The notes under the pieces: model-generated
The model's input: the letters and a program-made list of their open reading frames with translations, nothing else
Database searches by the model: none
Told to the model about the DNA's origin: nothing
DNA from: Zobellia uliginosa
GTDB taxonomy: Bacteria > Bacteroidota > Bacteroidia > Flavobacteriales > Flavobacteriaceae
Assembly (NCBI RefSeq): GCF_018860745.1
Contig: NZ_JAHKPY010000012.1
Span: 1-64,000, forward strand
Length of the DNA stretch: 64,000 nucleotides
Reading direction: 5' to 3'
Part shown: one piece after another, positions 28,092 through 39,126 of the stretch
Numbering within the stretch: position 1 is the stretch's first letter
How the letters are laid out: the number at the start of each line of letters is the position of its first letter
Program-made: the position numbers and the translations under genes

Positions 28092-29849
28092 CTATAGATC
28101 GAATTTATAGGTTAAACCACCCATAACTTGCAGACCCTGAACAGGGTAGTTAGACCAGCGCTGATAATTATTATTTGCAATATTAGCCACTTTCACAAAG
28201 AAAGAAAGTTGATCGTTCCAACGGTATCCTACATGAAAATTGGCATCAAAATAACCATCTAGGGTTATGCGAGTCACAAAAAAATCGGCGGGATTTCCGC
28301 TGGTATCAGCAATAGTCGCTATATCATCTCTTTCACCTACATAAAACAGGTTTGCACCTGTATACCATTTTTCCCCTATTTGATAATCCATAAATAAAGA
28401 ACTTGTTAGATTTGGCAAGTTCCATGCAGAGTTATCAGTTTCTGTATTATAGTTGAAATATTCAACATTTACCCCAAGGCTAAAGTTACGGTTCACATCT
28501 ACATTCAATTCACCAAAAGCGCCAATTGTTTTTAAATCGTCATAGAACACTTCAAAAGAATTCCCATAATAATATCCCTTCTCATCCGTCCTTGCATCAT
28601 TTCTAGGATTGAGTTTATAAAGGGCTTTTCTATTTTCCGTAGTATAACTCACTTTTGCGTTATAGCTTAAGTTGGGCAAGATCTGTCCCTTTAAACCAAT
28701 ATAGGCATCATATTGCTTATCCGTTGGAACAATAGTTAAGGTTGGCGACACATAAGGGTTCTCATTTACAAAACCATAGTAAGAGTTCTGGACTAAATCC
28801 CCCTCTACTCCAGCATAAACTATAGCCATATCATCTAGTAACCTATAAGATGCGGTAACATCAGGATAGATATAGAAATTACTATCACTATTTTCCGAAT
28901 CAAGTCCATACACTAAATTTACTCCCAAATTAAGGGACAAATTATCTCTGTTCAGTGCAAGGCTAGGATTAATTCCTACTTGTAAATTACTGTAATTAAT
29001 CTCTGGTGTATTTGTTGGATTATTAAGGCTAGAGTTTTTAAAACTACCGTTTACATAATCTACGTTTGCTTTTACGTTCAAATTTTCGTCGGCTATAGGG
29101 AACGAAAAACCTGTTTTAAAAACAGCTCTGTTTTCACCTGACTTAACTGCATCCCAGAATCTTCTATACTCCAATTTCGCATTTTCAAAATACGAACCTT
29201 TCATATTTATATGACCTGAAGCCTCTGCCATGTAATAATTCTGGCGCTCATCAATACCATCTACCTCTTCCTCCGTAAAAGTAGCATCGGGAATACCGTA
29301 CCAATTGTACAGTTGGTGCTGCGCACCCACATCTACTCCCCAATCAAAATCACTATCTCGTTTTGTATAGCTGGCATCAAATTTTGAGTTGGAATAAATA
29401 TTGTCCAGAGCAACCCCATCTATATCACCACGAGAGGAGTTGTGCTCCAACCCCAAGGTATACCCAGATTCGCGATCAATAGTTCTACTGGTATAGAACT
29501 TACCCATTAAGTTAGCAGGGTTACCTATTCCCGCCGAAGCATATGAGTTGTAGAGAACTGGTGGTGGCGTTTTCTTTACGCTAGAAGCCTTACCCTTTGC
29601 AGGTGTAAAGGTTGATGCTACAGGCACAGAAAAAATACTGTAGTTTATCTTTTTCTTTTGCAAAACAATAGAATCGTTGAGATTTGGCATTGTTTTGATT
29701 TTAAAAGCATCGTTGATAGTTGGTGTATACGCTTTGGTAACCGTTACGGTTTCCGTACCTATATCATCTTTTTCTTCGTCTTCTTGCGCTACAGCTAACT
29801 GAAATATTCCAGTAAGAAAAATAAGTGTAAGCTTTATATGTTTGTGCAT
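28092..29849 (-). CDS. TonB-dependent receptor-like outer-membrane beta-barrel
   Basis: A 585-residue protein with a signal peptide (cleaved near FQLAVAQ). The N-terminus contains TETVTVTKAYTPTINDAFKI, followed by a proline-rich linker; no complete plug domain is visible before the barrel. The barrel part has alternating strands such as YTLGLEHNSSRGDIDG and ends in the terminal strand QVMGGLTYKFDL with an aromatic near the C-terminus. It lies 93 bases downstream of a TPR protein gene on the same strand; the pair recurs in Flavobacteriia. Substrate unknown, and a non-transport barrel role is possible. Confidence 0.8.
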   Translation of the reverse strand: MHKHIKLTLIFLTGIFQLAVAQEDEEKDDIGTETVTVTKAYTPTINDAFKIKTMPNLNDSIVLQKKKINYSIFSVPVASTFTPAKGKASSVKKTPPPVLYNSYASAGIGNPANLMGKFYTSRTIDRESGYTLGLEHNSSRGDIDGVALDNIYSNSKFDASYTKRDSDFDWGVDVGAQHQLYNWYGIPDATFTEEEVDGIDERQNYYMAEASGHINMKGSYFENAKLEYRRFWDAVKSGENRAVFKTGFSFPIADENLNVKANVDYVNGSFKNSSLNNPTNTPEINYSNLQVGINPSLALNRDNLSLNLGVNLVYGLDSENSDSNFYIYPDVTASYRLLDDMAIVYAGVEGDLVQNSYYGFVNENPYVSPTLTIVPTDKQYDAYIGLKGQILPNLSYNAKVSYTTENRKALYKLNPRNDARTDEKGYYYGNSFEVFYDDLKTIGAFGELNVDVNRNFSLGVNVEYFNYNTETDNSAWNLPNLTSSLFMDYQIGEKWYTGANLFYVGERDDIATIADTSGNPADFFVTRITLDGYFDANFHVGYRWNDQLSFFVKVANIANNNYQRWSNYPVQGLQVMGGLTYKFDL

Positions 29850-29942
29850 TCTGTGTTCTTTTTTGAATTTACACTTAAAGCGAAGTCAGTTCTGAAAGAC
29901 CTCGATTAAATTCAATTTTTCAATCTTGTTAAACTATATTTT

Positions 29943-32900
29943 TTAGTCGGTTCTTACAGATGAATTACTCTGCGCTTCTTTGGCCTTTATAATTGACAAT
30001 TCTCCTTTGGCCTCAGACACAATATCATCATACTGACTAAAATTACTTATCACACTATCTAAAATATAAGTAGCTTGATACGCATCTCCCAAAGCATAGA
30101 AGTTCTTGGCCATTATAATCAGACCCTTTCCTCCCCATTCTTTATATCCTGAATAGTCTTTTGCCAATTTCTGCACGGCAATATTAGAATTCTCGTAGTC
30201 TTGAGATTTACTTTTAAAGTAGGCATCATAATACAATGCTTCGGCAGCTGTTGCTCCAGATGCTATTTTTAAAACATCTGCATAGGCGCTTTCTGCTTTT
30301 GCCTCATCACCGGTTGCAATGGCGGAACGTGCTATCATTATCTGCGCATCACTTTTAATACGGTTATCTATTATTGGGGTAGCCAATACTTTTTCGGCGT
30401 AAGCCAAAGTCTGCCCGTAATCCTTTTGCTCATAATAGCCTTTCATTAAATTAGACTGAGCAAAAGTTCTGTTCTGCTGAATATCCGCTTGATTTTCTAA
30501 ACGTTTTAAATAAGGTAAAGCCGATGTGTAATCTTGCTTACCAATGTATATCTCACAAACTCTAGTTAACGCCTGTTCTGCATATTCGCTTCCCATTTTA
30601 TCAGCAACGAACTTATAATTAGGCAAAGCCTGTTGCTTTTTACCTTTGGCAAAATAAAGTTGTGCTAAGTTAAAGTTGGCCTTAACCGCGTTTAATCCGC
30701 TTGGGAATTGTTTGATGTAATTTTCATACCCTTTAATAGCAGCATCTTTATTGCCTTCCATATTCTGCTTATCGGCAGATTCAAAAGTGGCATTATCCAG
30801 CTCACTATCGGTAACCTCAACAAAATCTAGTTTCTGAACCCACTCTGCATACTCGTCAACTCTACCTAAATCAACATAAATCAATTTTGCCGTAGACACC
30901 GCTTGGATTGCCTCTTGCGTATTCGGAAAATTATGAACAACCGCTTTAAACTCCGTCAAAGCTTGCTCGTTTCTATTGGCATTGTAATGCACCAAGCCTT
31001 GGCGCATCATTGCCTGTGGCACTAACGAACTAGCCCCGTATTCCGTGATCATACGTTGGTACGTCTGTAGTCCTTGTTGTTCTTGGCCAGCAGCGATTAA
31101 AGTGTTTGCCAATTCAAAAAGAGCATCGTCCTTTAAAGTAGACTTCGGATAAGCGGAAACAAAGGTTGTTAACTCTTCGATTTTTGTATCTCGTCTATCT
31201 ACAAAACCATAACTAATTGCTTTTTGATATGCCGCATAATCTTTTTCTGTTCCAGTAAGAGAAAGTGCTTTGTTGTACGTCTCTATAGCCGGCCAGTATT
31301 TACTGGTCACAAAATAACTATCGCCCAAACGAAGGTAACCGTCATACAATTTCTGTGTATCGGTAGAACCTGCAGTCGTAAAATTGTTAAAATACGAAAT
31401 AGCATTACTATAGTCTTTCAACTTAAAATACGTGTAAGCCAAATTGTAATCCAACTCTTTATATTCTTCAGTAGATTTTGCTGATGGATTTTGCTGAAAC
31501 TGAATATAATCAACCAAGGCATCTCCAAAATTGTTAAGCGCATACTCCGCTTCTGCCTTCCAATAATTGGCTTTGGCCTTGAATGTACCGTCTTCTGCAC
31601 TTCCTAGAGATTTGCCTAAATTTTCTGCGGCAGCTGCATATTCACCATTCATGAATAATTCAATACCGCGGTAATATGCCACTTTTTGATACGTTGCCTT
31701 GCTTGCGTAGTTTTTATTCTTCTCAAGCAACTCCATAGCTCCTGCAAAATTCTTAGAGGTAATGTATGAATCTACCAACAACTCTTGCATCTCCTCTTTG
31801 TTGGCGCTATCAGGATATTTCGCTAAATAATCAGTTATCACCTGAGGAACGGGCTCGTAAGCGTTACCTACTTCATAACTTAAACGCGCATAATTCAAAT
31901 ACGCATCTTTTTGAATTTCCCGAGAAAAATCCATTTGAGAAGCATTACGGAAAGCATTAAGTGCTTCCTGCTTTTTATCAAGCTTCAAATAACACTCTGC
32001 CAAATGGTAATATGCATTTTGCGAAACGCTGTTGGTTCCTCCAATTATCTTATTAAACTGCTGTACGGCATTGGCATAATCGCCTTGCTTGTAATACGAA
32101 TAACCTAAGAGATAATAATCCGTATTGCTCCATTTCCCTTTCTTACCCTGATAATCTTCTAGGTAAGGAATAGCATTGGAATACTCTTTTAAGTTGAAAT
32201 AGCTCTCACCAATTATTTTACTGAGTTCGGATTTTTCTTTGCGGTCACCTTTAGCCATTTGTTTCTTGGCCAAAGCTATTGCTTGATCGAATTTGCCAAG
32301 TTTAAAATTCATATCGGCCTGATAGTAATCCATCTTCTCCTGAAGAATTTCTGGATCTTTTATCTGATCAAACCGTTGGTTGGCCGTATCATAATCATCT
32401 TGTTGATAGGCTATATATCCCATGTAATATTTAGCCTGCGAACCGTAAACATCTGAATTCTCTACTTTCTGAAGGTAGGTTTCGGCTTCTTTTTGATTCC
32501 CTGACGAATACAAAGAGTATCCATAATTAAAATTAAACTTATCCATCTCTTTCCTAGATAGTGCACTTTGATCAACTTTATTGTACCATTTTAAGGCATA
32601 TGGATATTTTCCCGTTTCAAAATAATATTCGGCCACATCTACATAAGCAGAATTCCTTTTTGTAGAAGTTGGGTACTTGGCTACAAAATCCTCCATTAAT
32701 CTATCAGCGCCAAGTTGATTCAAACGTACCGCCGCATTAGCTTCATAGTATGCACTATTAGCTTTGGTCTCTAGATTATCCGTATTATCCTTGACCTTTG
32801 CGAAAATGGACTGTGCCGCTTGGTACTGCTCATTGTTATAGAGCGCCAGGGCATCTTGATATTGCTTTTGATTATGGGTATATATTTTGGTTTCTTGAGC

Positions 32901-32960
32901 GATTCCCATTGAAACCATCCCTAGAAAAACAGGGATAAGCGCGGTGATTTTTTTTAGCAT
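29943..32960 (-). CDS. Large tetratricopeptide-repeat envelope protein
   Basis: A 1005-residue exported protein: signal peptide (MLKKITALIPVFLGMVSMGI, cut after AQ) then TPR helices throughout. Repeats such as ALALYNNEQYQAAQSIFAKV, YYLLGYSYYKQGDYANAVQQ and LAQLYFAKGKKQQALPNYKF are spaced about 34-37 residues, giving well over twenty units. Such proteins are scaffolds in the periplasm or at the outer membrane. It is first in a pair with the downstream barrel protein, which suggests a shared complex. Confidence 0.9.
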   Translation of the reverse strand: MLKKITALIPVFLGMVSMGIAQETKIYTHNQKQYQDALALYNNEQYQAAQSIFAKVKDNTDNLETKANSAYYEANAAVRLNQLGADRLMEDFVAKYPTSTKRNSAYVDVAEYYFETGKYPYALKWYNKVDQSALSRKEMDKFNFNYGYSLYSSGNQKEAETYLQKVENSDVYGSQAKYYMGYIAYQQDDYDTANQRFDQIKDPEILQEKMDYYQADMNFKLGKFDQAIALAKKQMAKGDRKEKSELSKIIGESYFNLKEYSNAIPYLEDYQGKKGKWSNTDYYLLGYSYYKQGDYANAVQQFNKIIGGTNSVSQNAYYHLAECYLKLDKKQEALNAFRNASQMDFSREIQKDAYLNYARLSYEVGNAYEPVPQVITDYLAKYPDSANKEEMQELLVDSYITSKNFAGAMELLEKNKNYASKATYQKVAYYRGIELFMNGEYAAAAENLGKSLGSAEDGTFKAKANYWKAEAEYALNNFGDALVDYIQFQQNPSAKSTEEYKELDYNLAYTYFKLKDYSNAISYFNNFTTAGSTDTQKLYDGYLRLGDSYFVTSKYWPAIETYNKALSLTGTEKDYAAYQKAISYGFVDRRDTKIEELTTFVSAYPKSTLKDDALFELANTLIAAGQEQQGLQTYQRMITEYGASSLVPQAMMRQGLVHYNANRNEQALTEFKAVVHNFPNTQEAIQAVSTAKLIYVDLGRVDEYAEWVQKLDFVEVTDSELDNATFESADKQNMEGNKDAAIKGYENYIKQFPSGLNAVKANFNLAQLYFAKGKKQQALPNYKFVADKMGSEYAEQALTRVCEIYIGKQDYTSALPYLKRLENQADIQQNRTFAQSNLMKGYYEQKDYGQTLAYAEKVLATPIIDNRIKSDAQIMIARSAIATGDEAKAESAYADVLKIASGATAAEALYYDAYFKSKSQDYENSNIAVQKLAKDYSGYKEWGGKGLIIMAKNFYALGDAYQATYILDSVISNFSQYDDIVSEAKGELSIIKAKEAQSNSSVRTD

Positions 32961-33249
32961 AGTGTTCTAACTAGAAATATGTATTACCGTTAATTAATTT
33001 TAATAACGTTGAATATTGCATCTAAGTATATGGTCATAGATGTTTTCATTGTTATAATTCCATACCACAGACAATACTAAAAAAAGCGAAAAGATTTTGC
33101 CAATGCCTGCTGTACGTTAGTTTTTAACTTATTACTTTTATATTCAAATTACGATTCAAAGTTCGAGATTTGGGAATCAGTATATAGAACTACACCCTAC
33201 CTTTAACGATTGATTAACAATTTAAACGTATAACCCTGTACCCTTAAAG
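32961..33249. other. divergent intergenic region
   Basis: These 289 AT-rich bases separate the TPR gene (minus) from the FtsE-like gene (plus). Promoters for both must lie here; I cannot place a clear TAnnTTTG box and see no other gene. Confidence 0.4.
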
Positions 33250-33933
33250 ATGTCAGAAACGATTTTAGAGTTAAAGGATGCGGCTATTTTTCAGAAAGAT
33301 AGTCTTGTTTTGAACGAGGTAACACTAGATGTGCGAAAAGGCGAATTCGTTTATTTGATAGGAAAAACAGGAAGCGGAAAAAGTAGTTTCATGAAAACGC
33401 TATACGGAGATCTTCCTTTAAAACAAGGTACGGGCAGCATCGTAGATTTTGATCTTACCAAATTGCGAGAAAAAGATATTCCTTTTCTACGTCGTAAAAT
33501 CGGAATTGTTTTTCAAGATTTTAAGTTGTTGCCGGATCGCACGATTAATAAAAACCTCTATTTTGTCCTTAAAGCTACAGGCTGGAAAGACAGTCACAAA
33601 ATGAATCAAAAAATAGAGGATGTTCTTGATAAAGTGGGCATGAAAACCAAAGGGTTCAAATTTCCGCATCAGCTTTCCGGTGGCGAACAACAGCGCGTTG
33701 CCATTGCAAGGGCATTGCTTAACGATCCTGAACTTATCTTAGCCGATGAGCCCACCGGAAACCTAGATCCGCAAACCAGCGTAGAGGTTATGAAAGTTTT
33801 ACAGGAAATACATAAATCAGGTCGTTCTATTTTAATGGCGACACATGATTATGCTTTGATTTTGAAATACCCTTCAAAAACACTCAAATGCGACGGTAAC
33901 AAAATCTTTGAAGTCGTACAGCGAGCTGTGTAG
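33250..33933 (+). CDS. ftsE: FtsE-like ABC transporter ATP-binding protein
   Basis: A 227-residue ABC ATPase. Motifs: Walker [11 protein letters not shown]-loop [19 protein letters not shown], signature [15 protein letters not shown], Walker [14 protein letters not shown] and the switch histidine in MATHDY. The Q-loop wording ([10 protein letters not shown]-x-x-F/L) is characteristic of FtsE, which with FtsX controls cell-wall hydrolases at division. No ftsX is adjacent, which is common in Bacteroidota. A LolD-type ATPase is the main alternative. Confidence 0.82.
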   Translation: MSETILELKDAAIFQKDSLVLNEVTLDVRKGEFVYLIGKTGSGKSSFMKTLYGDLPLKQGTGSIVDFDLTKLREKDIPFLRRKIGIVFQDFKLLPDRTINKNLYFVLKATGWKDSHKMNQKIEDVLDKVGMKTKGFKFPHQLSGGEQQRVAIARALLNDPELILADEPTGNLDPQTSVEVMKVLQEIHKSGRSILMATHDYALILKYPSKTLKCDGNKIFEVVQRAV

Positions 33934-34069
33934 CCATTTGTACCAAATACACATAAAACAACCTTATCCCTACATAAGGTTAATATTTAAGCAGGTTCTT
34001 TTTCATAACTTTAGGGCATACCGCAACAAAGATTGTGGTGACTTCATAAATTCTTAAATTCGAGACATT

Positions 34070-35155
34070 ATGCCCCATATCAATTTTGCCTGGTGGAATC
34101 TTCAAAACTTTTTTGATACTGACGATGACCCTATCTCCAATGATTTTAGTTTTACACCAGAAGCAGGTTGGACGGATGAAGTCTTCAATATAAAAAAGGC
34201 CAATCTAGCGCAAGGTCTAAACCTCATTTGGCCCAACGAACAAATTGATTTGTTGACTGTTTGCGAAATTGAAAAAGACACGCTTTTACAAGATTTATTG
34301 AACGAAGCAGGAATGAACCACCTAAACGTGGTTTTTGATGCTTCCGGCACGAGCGATCTTCGAGGAATTGATGTAGCCATGGCCTATAACCCGGCCAAAC
34401 TTACCGTGGTTTCGCGAACTTCACACCTTGTTCATTTAAGATATAGGACCCGAGATATTTTTGAAGTCGTTTTTAAGATTAATGCTACAGGCGAAGAATT
34501 TGTAGTCATTGCATCACACTGGCCATCTAGAAGCAGAGGGCAATATCATTCGGAACCCTTGCGAATTGCCGTTGCTGAACATATTGCTTTTTTAGTGGAA
34601 GCCCACACCAAAGTAGACTCCACCACATATGAGACTCTTCAAGCAAGTAATGACCTTGCTACTATTCAAAAAAAATGGGAAAGCAAAGTTTTAGTTGTCG
34701 GCGATTTTAATGATGAGCCTTTTGACCGTAGTATTATTCAACATTTAAAAGCTTCGCGAGATTTAGACAAGGTAAAAGGTGGCACCAATGATTTTGACAA
34801 ATTCGTGCACACCTATAAATATAGGGCAAGAGAGACTTTTCTTTATAACTTGAGCACCTCTATCATGAATAAATCTGCTTCCGGTAATACAGGTACCTAT
34901 TTTTTAAGCGGATTATTTGATGGCACCGTTTTTACCAATCGATACCAAATGTTAGATCAATTAGTAGTATCCCGTGGATTCTTGTCCGGCAACGGCATAA
35001 CTGCGGAAATAGACACTTTTGATATCATTGATGACAACATATTGGCAACTTCTAGCGGAAGACCCAGATCATTCAAATACAAATCTTCTAAACCAAATTT
35101 TGTAGCCAATGGCTATTCCGACCACTTACCCTTAAAGTTGAAGTTAAATTATTGA
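34070..35155 (+). CDS. Endonuclease/exonuclease/phosphatase family protein
   Basis: A 361-residue cytoplasmic protein (no signal peptide) of the DNase I-like EEP superfamily. It has the opening FAWWNLQNFFDTDDDP (catalytic Asn), VCEIEKDTL (catalytic Glu), FVVIASHWPSRSRGQ (catalytic His), VLVVGDFNDEPFDRSI (Asp-x-Asn) and the final YSDHLPLKLKL (Asp-His). All catalytic positions are present. The substrate (nucleic acid, phospholipid or other phosphodiester) cannot be told. It stands alone after the ftsE-like gene. Confidence 0.88.
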   Translation: MPHINFAWWNLQNFFDTDDDPISNDFSFTPEAGWTDEVFNIKKANLAQGLNLIWPNEQIDLLTVCEIEKDTLLQDLLNEAGMNHLNVVFDASGTSDLRGIDVAMAYNPAKLTVVSRTSHLVHLRYRTRDIFEVVFKINATGEEFVVIASHWPSRSRGQYHSEPLRIAVAEHIAFLVEAHTKVDSTTYETLQASNDLATIQKKWESKVLVVGDFNDEPFDRSIIQHLKASRDLDKVKGGTNDFDKFVHTYKYRARETFLYNLSTSIMNKSASGNTGTYFLSGLFDGTVFTNRYQMLDQLVVSRGFLSGNGITAEIDTFDIIDDNILATSSGRPRSFKYKSSKPNFVANGYSDHLPLKLKLNY

Positions 35156-35471
35156 TATACGGCCTAAAAAATGATGCCCATACTATAGAACCGTTGTTTT
35201 AAACTGCAATTAATATTTACCGCCTTAGCAGCTCAAAACCGATATCGTAATCTTTAAAACATACATATAGACTAGAATGAGTACTACCATAAGGGTATTA
35301 TCAAAAAAAGGTAAAATATCGCACAAGAGAACCCAAGAATTTATACCGCTATTAAATAAGGGCTATACCCATCTTTTCACAGTTACCGAATAAAATGTGT
35401 ACATGCCCGTATCCTTCGATTACTCTAAAAAGTTTTTGTTACTTTGCTGTCATAAATTTTAAAATCAAATA
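35156..35471. other. intergenic region with a possible small ORF
   Basis: These 316 bases lie between the EEP and ppgK-like genes. The only coding candidate is the 38-codon frame listed separately. Just upstream of ppgK a word TTACTTTG (near 35440) is close to the -7 consensus. Confidence 0.4.
35277..35393 (+). CDS. possible 38-residue small protein
   Basis: An ATG-started frame of 38 codons reading MSTTIRVLSKKGKISHKRTQ, then EFIPLLNKGYTHLFTVTE. The residue mix is protein-like and very basic at the N-terminus, but the frame is short enough to occur by chance. No clear ribosome-binding site. Could be a real microprotein or a gene remnant. Confidence 0.25.
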   Translation: MSTTIRVLSKKGKISHKRTQEFIPLLNKGYTHLFTVTE

Positions 35472-36221
35472 ATGGAAGTTTTAGGTATAGATGTAGGTGG
35501 TTCTGGTATTAAAGGTGCGCTTGTAAATATCGAAACCGGAGAATTGGTAACCGAGCGATATCGCATACCTACACCAACATCTCGCAAGCCAAAAGAAATG
35601 GCTAATGTAATTGCGCAAATCGTAAAACATTTTGATTATAAAGGAAAGGTAGGTGTTGGATTTCCTACTGTTATAAAAAGAGGAGTTTGTAAATCTCCTG
35701 GTAATCTTCATAAAAGTTGGCTGAACACCAATGTAGAGGAACTTTTTAGCAAAAAGACCGGGCTTGATGTAACTGTAGTGAATGATGCCGATATTGCAGG
35801 CTATGCTTCCATGAACTACGGCACAGGCAAAGATATGGAGGGTCTTGTTGTAATGCTTACCATAGGTACCGGACTTGGTAGTGGCGCTTTTCTAGATGGA
35901 AAATTGATTCCTAATTTTGAACTCGGTCAAATTCCATACAAAAAATACAAAAAAATAGAACTTTATGCAGCAGGTTCTGCTAAAGATCGTGAAGGGCTAT
36001 CCTATAAAAAATGGGGCAAGCGCTTTAATAAATTCTTGAAATTAGTAGAGTTGATCGTTTCTCCGGATACTATTTTAATAGGCGGTGGAGCATCTAAGGA
36101 TTTTGATGAGTTTAAAGATTGTATTACTATTGAAACTCCGGTAATTCCTGCGGGATTAAAAAACCACGCCGGTATCGTAGGGGCAGCTGCTGCAGCCTTC
36201 CACAACATATCATACCACTAA
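35472..36221 (+). CDS. ppgK: ROK-family kinase, polyphosphate glucokinase-like
   Basis: A 249-residue cytoplasmic protein of the ROK group. The phosphate-binding motif [14 protein letters not shown] opens the protein, followed by [28 protein letters not shown] with the catalytic aspartate, [16 protein letters not shown], and the C-terminal [13 protein letters not shown] adenine-side motif. The length and the [13 protein letters not shown] stretch match polyphosphate glucokinases, which phosphorylate glucose with polyphosphate or ATP. The classical ROK zinc motif is absent, as in PpgK. The phosphate donor is inferred from family resemblance. Confidence 0.85.
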   Translation: MEVLGIDVGGSGIKGALVNIETGELVTERYRIPTPTSRKPKEMANVIAQIVKHFDYKGKVGVGFPTVIKRGVCKSPGNLHKSWLNTNVEELFSKKTGLDVTVVNDADIAGYASMNYGTGKDMEGLVVMLTIGTGLGSGAFLDGKLIPNFELGQIPYKKYKKIELYAAGSAKDREGLSYKKWGKRFNKFLKLVELIVSPDTILIGGGASKDFDEFKDCITIETPVIPAGLKNHAGIVGAAAAAFHNISYH

Positions 36222-36242
36222 AGAACAATAAGATATTAAATG

Positions 36243-36273
36243 AAAAAAGAGCCTTAATCAAGGCTCTTTTTTT
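36243..36273. terminator. bidirectional terminator
   Basis: Stem AAAAAAGAGCCTT / AAGGCTCTTTTTT with a 4-base loop, placed between the converging ppgK-like and DUF6503-like genes. Confidence 0.92.
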
Positions 36274-36277
36274 GGTC

Positions 36278-37177
36278 TTATTTTATAGTTGCATTTTCTG
36301 GAGGCGAAAAGAAATCATCATCTATATCCTTTACAAAGTGAATATCCGAGATATCTATCTGAGTAATGTATTCACCCTGCTTCCCTTCTTTAGTAGTCCA
36401 ATGGGTTTTTAATTCTTTTGGCAGCAATACTCCGCTCACGTCTATCAACTCACCCACCTCCATGAACTTCTCAGGATTGTGACCTCCTTCTTTAAAGTAT
36501 TCAGGATAGGAAACTATGTATCTCGTAGCGGTCAACAGATGTGACTCTTTATCAAACTGAAGAATATAATAATCATCCGGAGCATCACCGGTACCTGCAG
36601 CGAAAGTAACTTTTACCACATCATTGGCTTTATCTTTATAGGTTGCTTCTGTCAACAATTCCAGCTCTACTCCTTCACCGTCCAATATAAACGGATGGCC
36701 CATTAGATACAGTGGCGTTAAAGCCCAAAATTTGGTATCATATGCAAAAGCGGAGGAATCCTTAGCCTTTACCCAAGCCGTTTCTCCATCCCAACCAAAT
36801 GTAGCCGTACTATCCGTAACACTGGTGTGAACGGCCTTATTACGCCATGCATCTACCACTTCATAACTATCGCGTACTGTACTCCCATCTAAAGGCACGT
36901 ATTTGAAACGAAAAGACAACGCCCCGTTACCGTACCAGTTTTTTAGTCCACCATGAGCTTCCATTGCCTCCCAAACAATTTTACCGGCATCATTTGCCTG
37001 TAGTCTGCTTTTGGCCTTCGCTACGCGATTATTTACCCAAGATTCAGGAATCACATAACTATCGGTTGCTTCTTGTGAGGTAGTATCCACCACTTCCTTC
37101 TTCGCTTTAGGTTGTTCGCTACAAGAGGACATCAAAATAACAGAAGACATTAATAGACCAGATATAAATAATTTCAT
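36278..37177 (-). CDS. Lipoprotein, DUF6503-like
   Basis: About 299 residues from the ATG at 37177, giving MKLFISGLLMSSVILMSSC with lipobox MSSC; an earlier in-frame ATG at 37222 adds 15 residues and weakens the signal peptide. The mature part (AKSRLQANDAGKIVWEAMEA, HGGLKNWYGNGALSFRFKY, TFGWDGETAWVKAKDSS, LTPLYLMGHPFILDGEG) resembles the DUF6503 family of Bacteroidota, possibly a LolA/LolB-like beta fold. Function unknown. Transcribed alone. Confidence 0.78.
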   Translation of the reverse strand: MKLFISGLLMSSVILMSSCSEQPKAKKEVVDTTSQEATDSYVIPESWVNNRVAKAKSRLQANDAGKIVWEAMEAHGGLKNWYGNGALSFRFKYVPLDGSTVRDSYEVVDAWRNKAVHTSVTDSTATFGWDGETAWVKAKDSSAFAYDTKFWALTPLYLMGHPFILDGEGVELELLTEATYKDKANDVVKVTFAAGTGDAPDDYYILQFDKESHLLTATRYIVSYPEYFKEGGHNPEKFMEVGELIDVSGVLLPKELKTHWTTKEGKQGEYITQIDISDIHFVKDIDDDFFSPPENATIK

Positions 37178-37247
37178 AGGTTTCAATTTAGGTTTTAAAA
37201 ACAAGGTAGTCGGGCCGTACACTTTAACCTTTCAATAGATATCAAAA

Positions 37248-37274
37248 AAAAACCTGAACAATGTTCAGGTTTTT
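37248..37274. terminator. terminator of typA
   Basis: Stem AAAAACCTGAAC / GTTCAGGTTTTT (12 pairs, 3-base loop), immediately past the typA stop and upstream of the DUF6503-like gene. Confidence 0.88.
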
Positions 37275-37278
37275 CAAT

Positions 37279-39084
37279 TTATGCAATTTTATTTCTCTTT
37301 CTGTCTACTTCTGTTAAGTAGATTTTCCTAAGCCGTAGATGGTTTGGAGTAACTTCTACATATTCATCTTTCTGAATATATTCCAACGCTTCCTCTAACG
37401 AAAATTTAATAGCTGGAACAATCTTAGCTTTATCATCCGCACCTGAAGAACGAACGTTAGAAAGTTTTTTAGTTTTAGTAATGTTAACCGTCATGTCATC
37501 TCCACGAGAGTTTTCACCAATTACCTGACCTTCGTAAATATCTTCACCTGGATCAACAAAAAACTTACCTCTATCCTGTAATTTATCAATTGAATAAGGA
37601 ATTGCCTTTCCTGTTTCCATAGAAACCAAAGAACCATTTTGTCTTTGTGGAATATCACCTTTCATTGGTTGGTATTCCAAGAAACGGTGTGCCATAATAG
37701 CCTCACCTGCTGTAGCAGTCAACAATTGGTTACGAAGACCAATGATACCTCTTGATGGAATCAAGAACTCGCAGATCATACGTTCACCTTTTGCCTCCAT
37801 ACTGGTCATCTCACCTTTTCTAATGGAAACCATTTCTACGGCTTTTCCAGAAACCGATTCCGGTAAATCGATAGTTAATGATTCTACCGGCTCACATTTT
37901 ACACCGTCTATTTCTTTTATGATTACCTGTGGCTGACCAATTTGAAGCTCGTAACCTTCGCGACGCATTGTTTCGATCAATACAGAAAGGTGTAATACTC
38001 CACGACCAAAAACCAAAAACTTATCCGCACTATCCGTTTCGCTTACACGCAACGCCAGGTTTTTTTCAAGTTCTTTTTGAAGTCTTTCGTTAATATGTCT
38101 AGACGTAACGAATTTACCATCTTTACCAAAAAACGGGCTATCATTAATAGTGAACAACATACTCATAGTAGGCTCATCTATAGCAATAGTCTTTAAACCT
38201 TCCGGGTTTTCAATATCAGCAACCGTATCACCAATTTCAAAACCTTCAATACCTGTAATAGCACAAATATCTCCTGTAGCAACTTCTTGCACTTTAAGTC
38301 TTCCCAGACCCTCAAACGTAAAAAGCTCTTTAATTTTAGATTTTACGATAGACCCATCTCTTTTTACCAAAGAAATCTGTTGTCCTTCTTTCAAACTACC
38401 TCTTTGCAGTCTACCAATTGCGATACGACCTGTAAAAGAAGAGAAATCCAAAGATGTAATCAACATTTGAGTATTACCTTCTTTTGGTTCAAAAGTGGGT
38501 ATATGCTCAATCACCATATCTAATAACGGCTCTATATTTTCAGTTTCGTCTTTCCAATCTTCACTCATCCAGTTGTTCTTTGCAGAACCGTACACTGTTG
38601 GAAAGTCTAGTTGCCATTCTTCAGCACCTAACTCGAACATTAAATCAAAAACCTTCTCATGAACTTCCTCAGGAGTACAGTTTTCTTTATCAACTTTATT
38701 GATAACCACACATGGTTTTAAACCTAAATCTATCGCTTTTTGGAGTACAAAACGCGTTTGTGGCATTGGGCCTTCAAAAGCATCTACCAACAACAAAACG
38801 CCATCGGCCATGTTCAATACACGCTCTACTTCACCACCAAAATCGGCGTGACCAGGAGTATCAATAATATTGATCTTGGTATCCTTATAAACAACAGAAA
38901 CGTTTTTAGAGGTAATGGTTATACCACGTTCACGTTCCAAATCGTTATTATCTAAAATTAAATCTCCTGTATTTTGATTCTCACGAAACAATTGACAGTG
39001 ATACATAATTTTATCTACCAAGGTGGTTTTACCGTGGTCTACGTGCGCGATGATCGCGATGTTCTTTGTTGTTGTTGTTGACAT
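37279..39084 (-). CDS. typA: Translational GTPase TypA/BipA
   Basis: A 601-residue ribosome-associated GTPase of the translation-factor class, involved in ribosome assembly and stress adaptation. G-domain motifs: G1 [10 protein letters not shown]2 [11 protein letters not shown]3 [16 protein letters not shown]4 VINKVDKE, G5 GSAKNNWM. Domains II, III, V and the family-specific C-terminal domain ([39 protein letters not shown]) follow. Length is typical. A TATCTTTG box lies about 43 bases upstream of the start. Confidence 0.96.
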   Translation of the reverse strand: MSTTTTKNIAIIAHVDHGKTTLVDKIMYHCQLFRENQNTGDLILDNNDLERERGITITSKNVSVVYKDTKINIIDTPGHADFGGEVERVLNMADGVLLLVDAFEGPMPQTRFVLQKAIDLGLKPCVVINKVDKENCTPEEVHEKVFDLMFELGAEEWQLDFPTVYGSAKNNWMSEDWKDETENIEPLLDMVIEHIPTFEPKEGNTQMLITSLDFSSFTGRIAIGRLQRGSLKEGQQISLVKRDGSIVKSKIKELFTFEGLGRLKVQEVATGDICAITGIEGFEIGDTVADIENPEGLKTIAIDEPTMSMLFTINDSPFFGKDGKFVTSRHINERLQKELEKNLALRVSETDSADKFLVFGRGVLHLSVLIETMRREGYELQIGQPQVIIKEIDGVKCEPVESLTIDLPESVSGKAVEMVSIRKGEMTSMEAKGERMICEFLIPSRGIIGLRNQLLTATAGEAIMAHRFLEYQPMKGDIPQRQNGSLVSMETGKAIPYSIDKLQDRGKFFVDPGEDIYEGQVIGENSRGDDMTVNITKTKKLSNVRSSGADDKAKIVPAIKFSLEEALEYIQKDEYVEVTPNHLRLRKIYLTEVDRKRNKIA

Positions 39085-39126
39085 ATGTAATTATTTAAAT
39101 AGCAATCAGCCGCTATTTTAAGCGTG

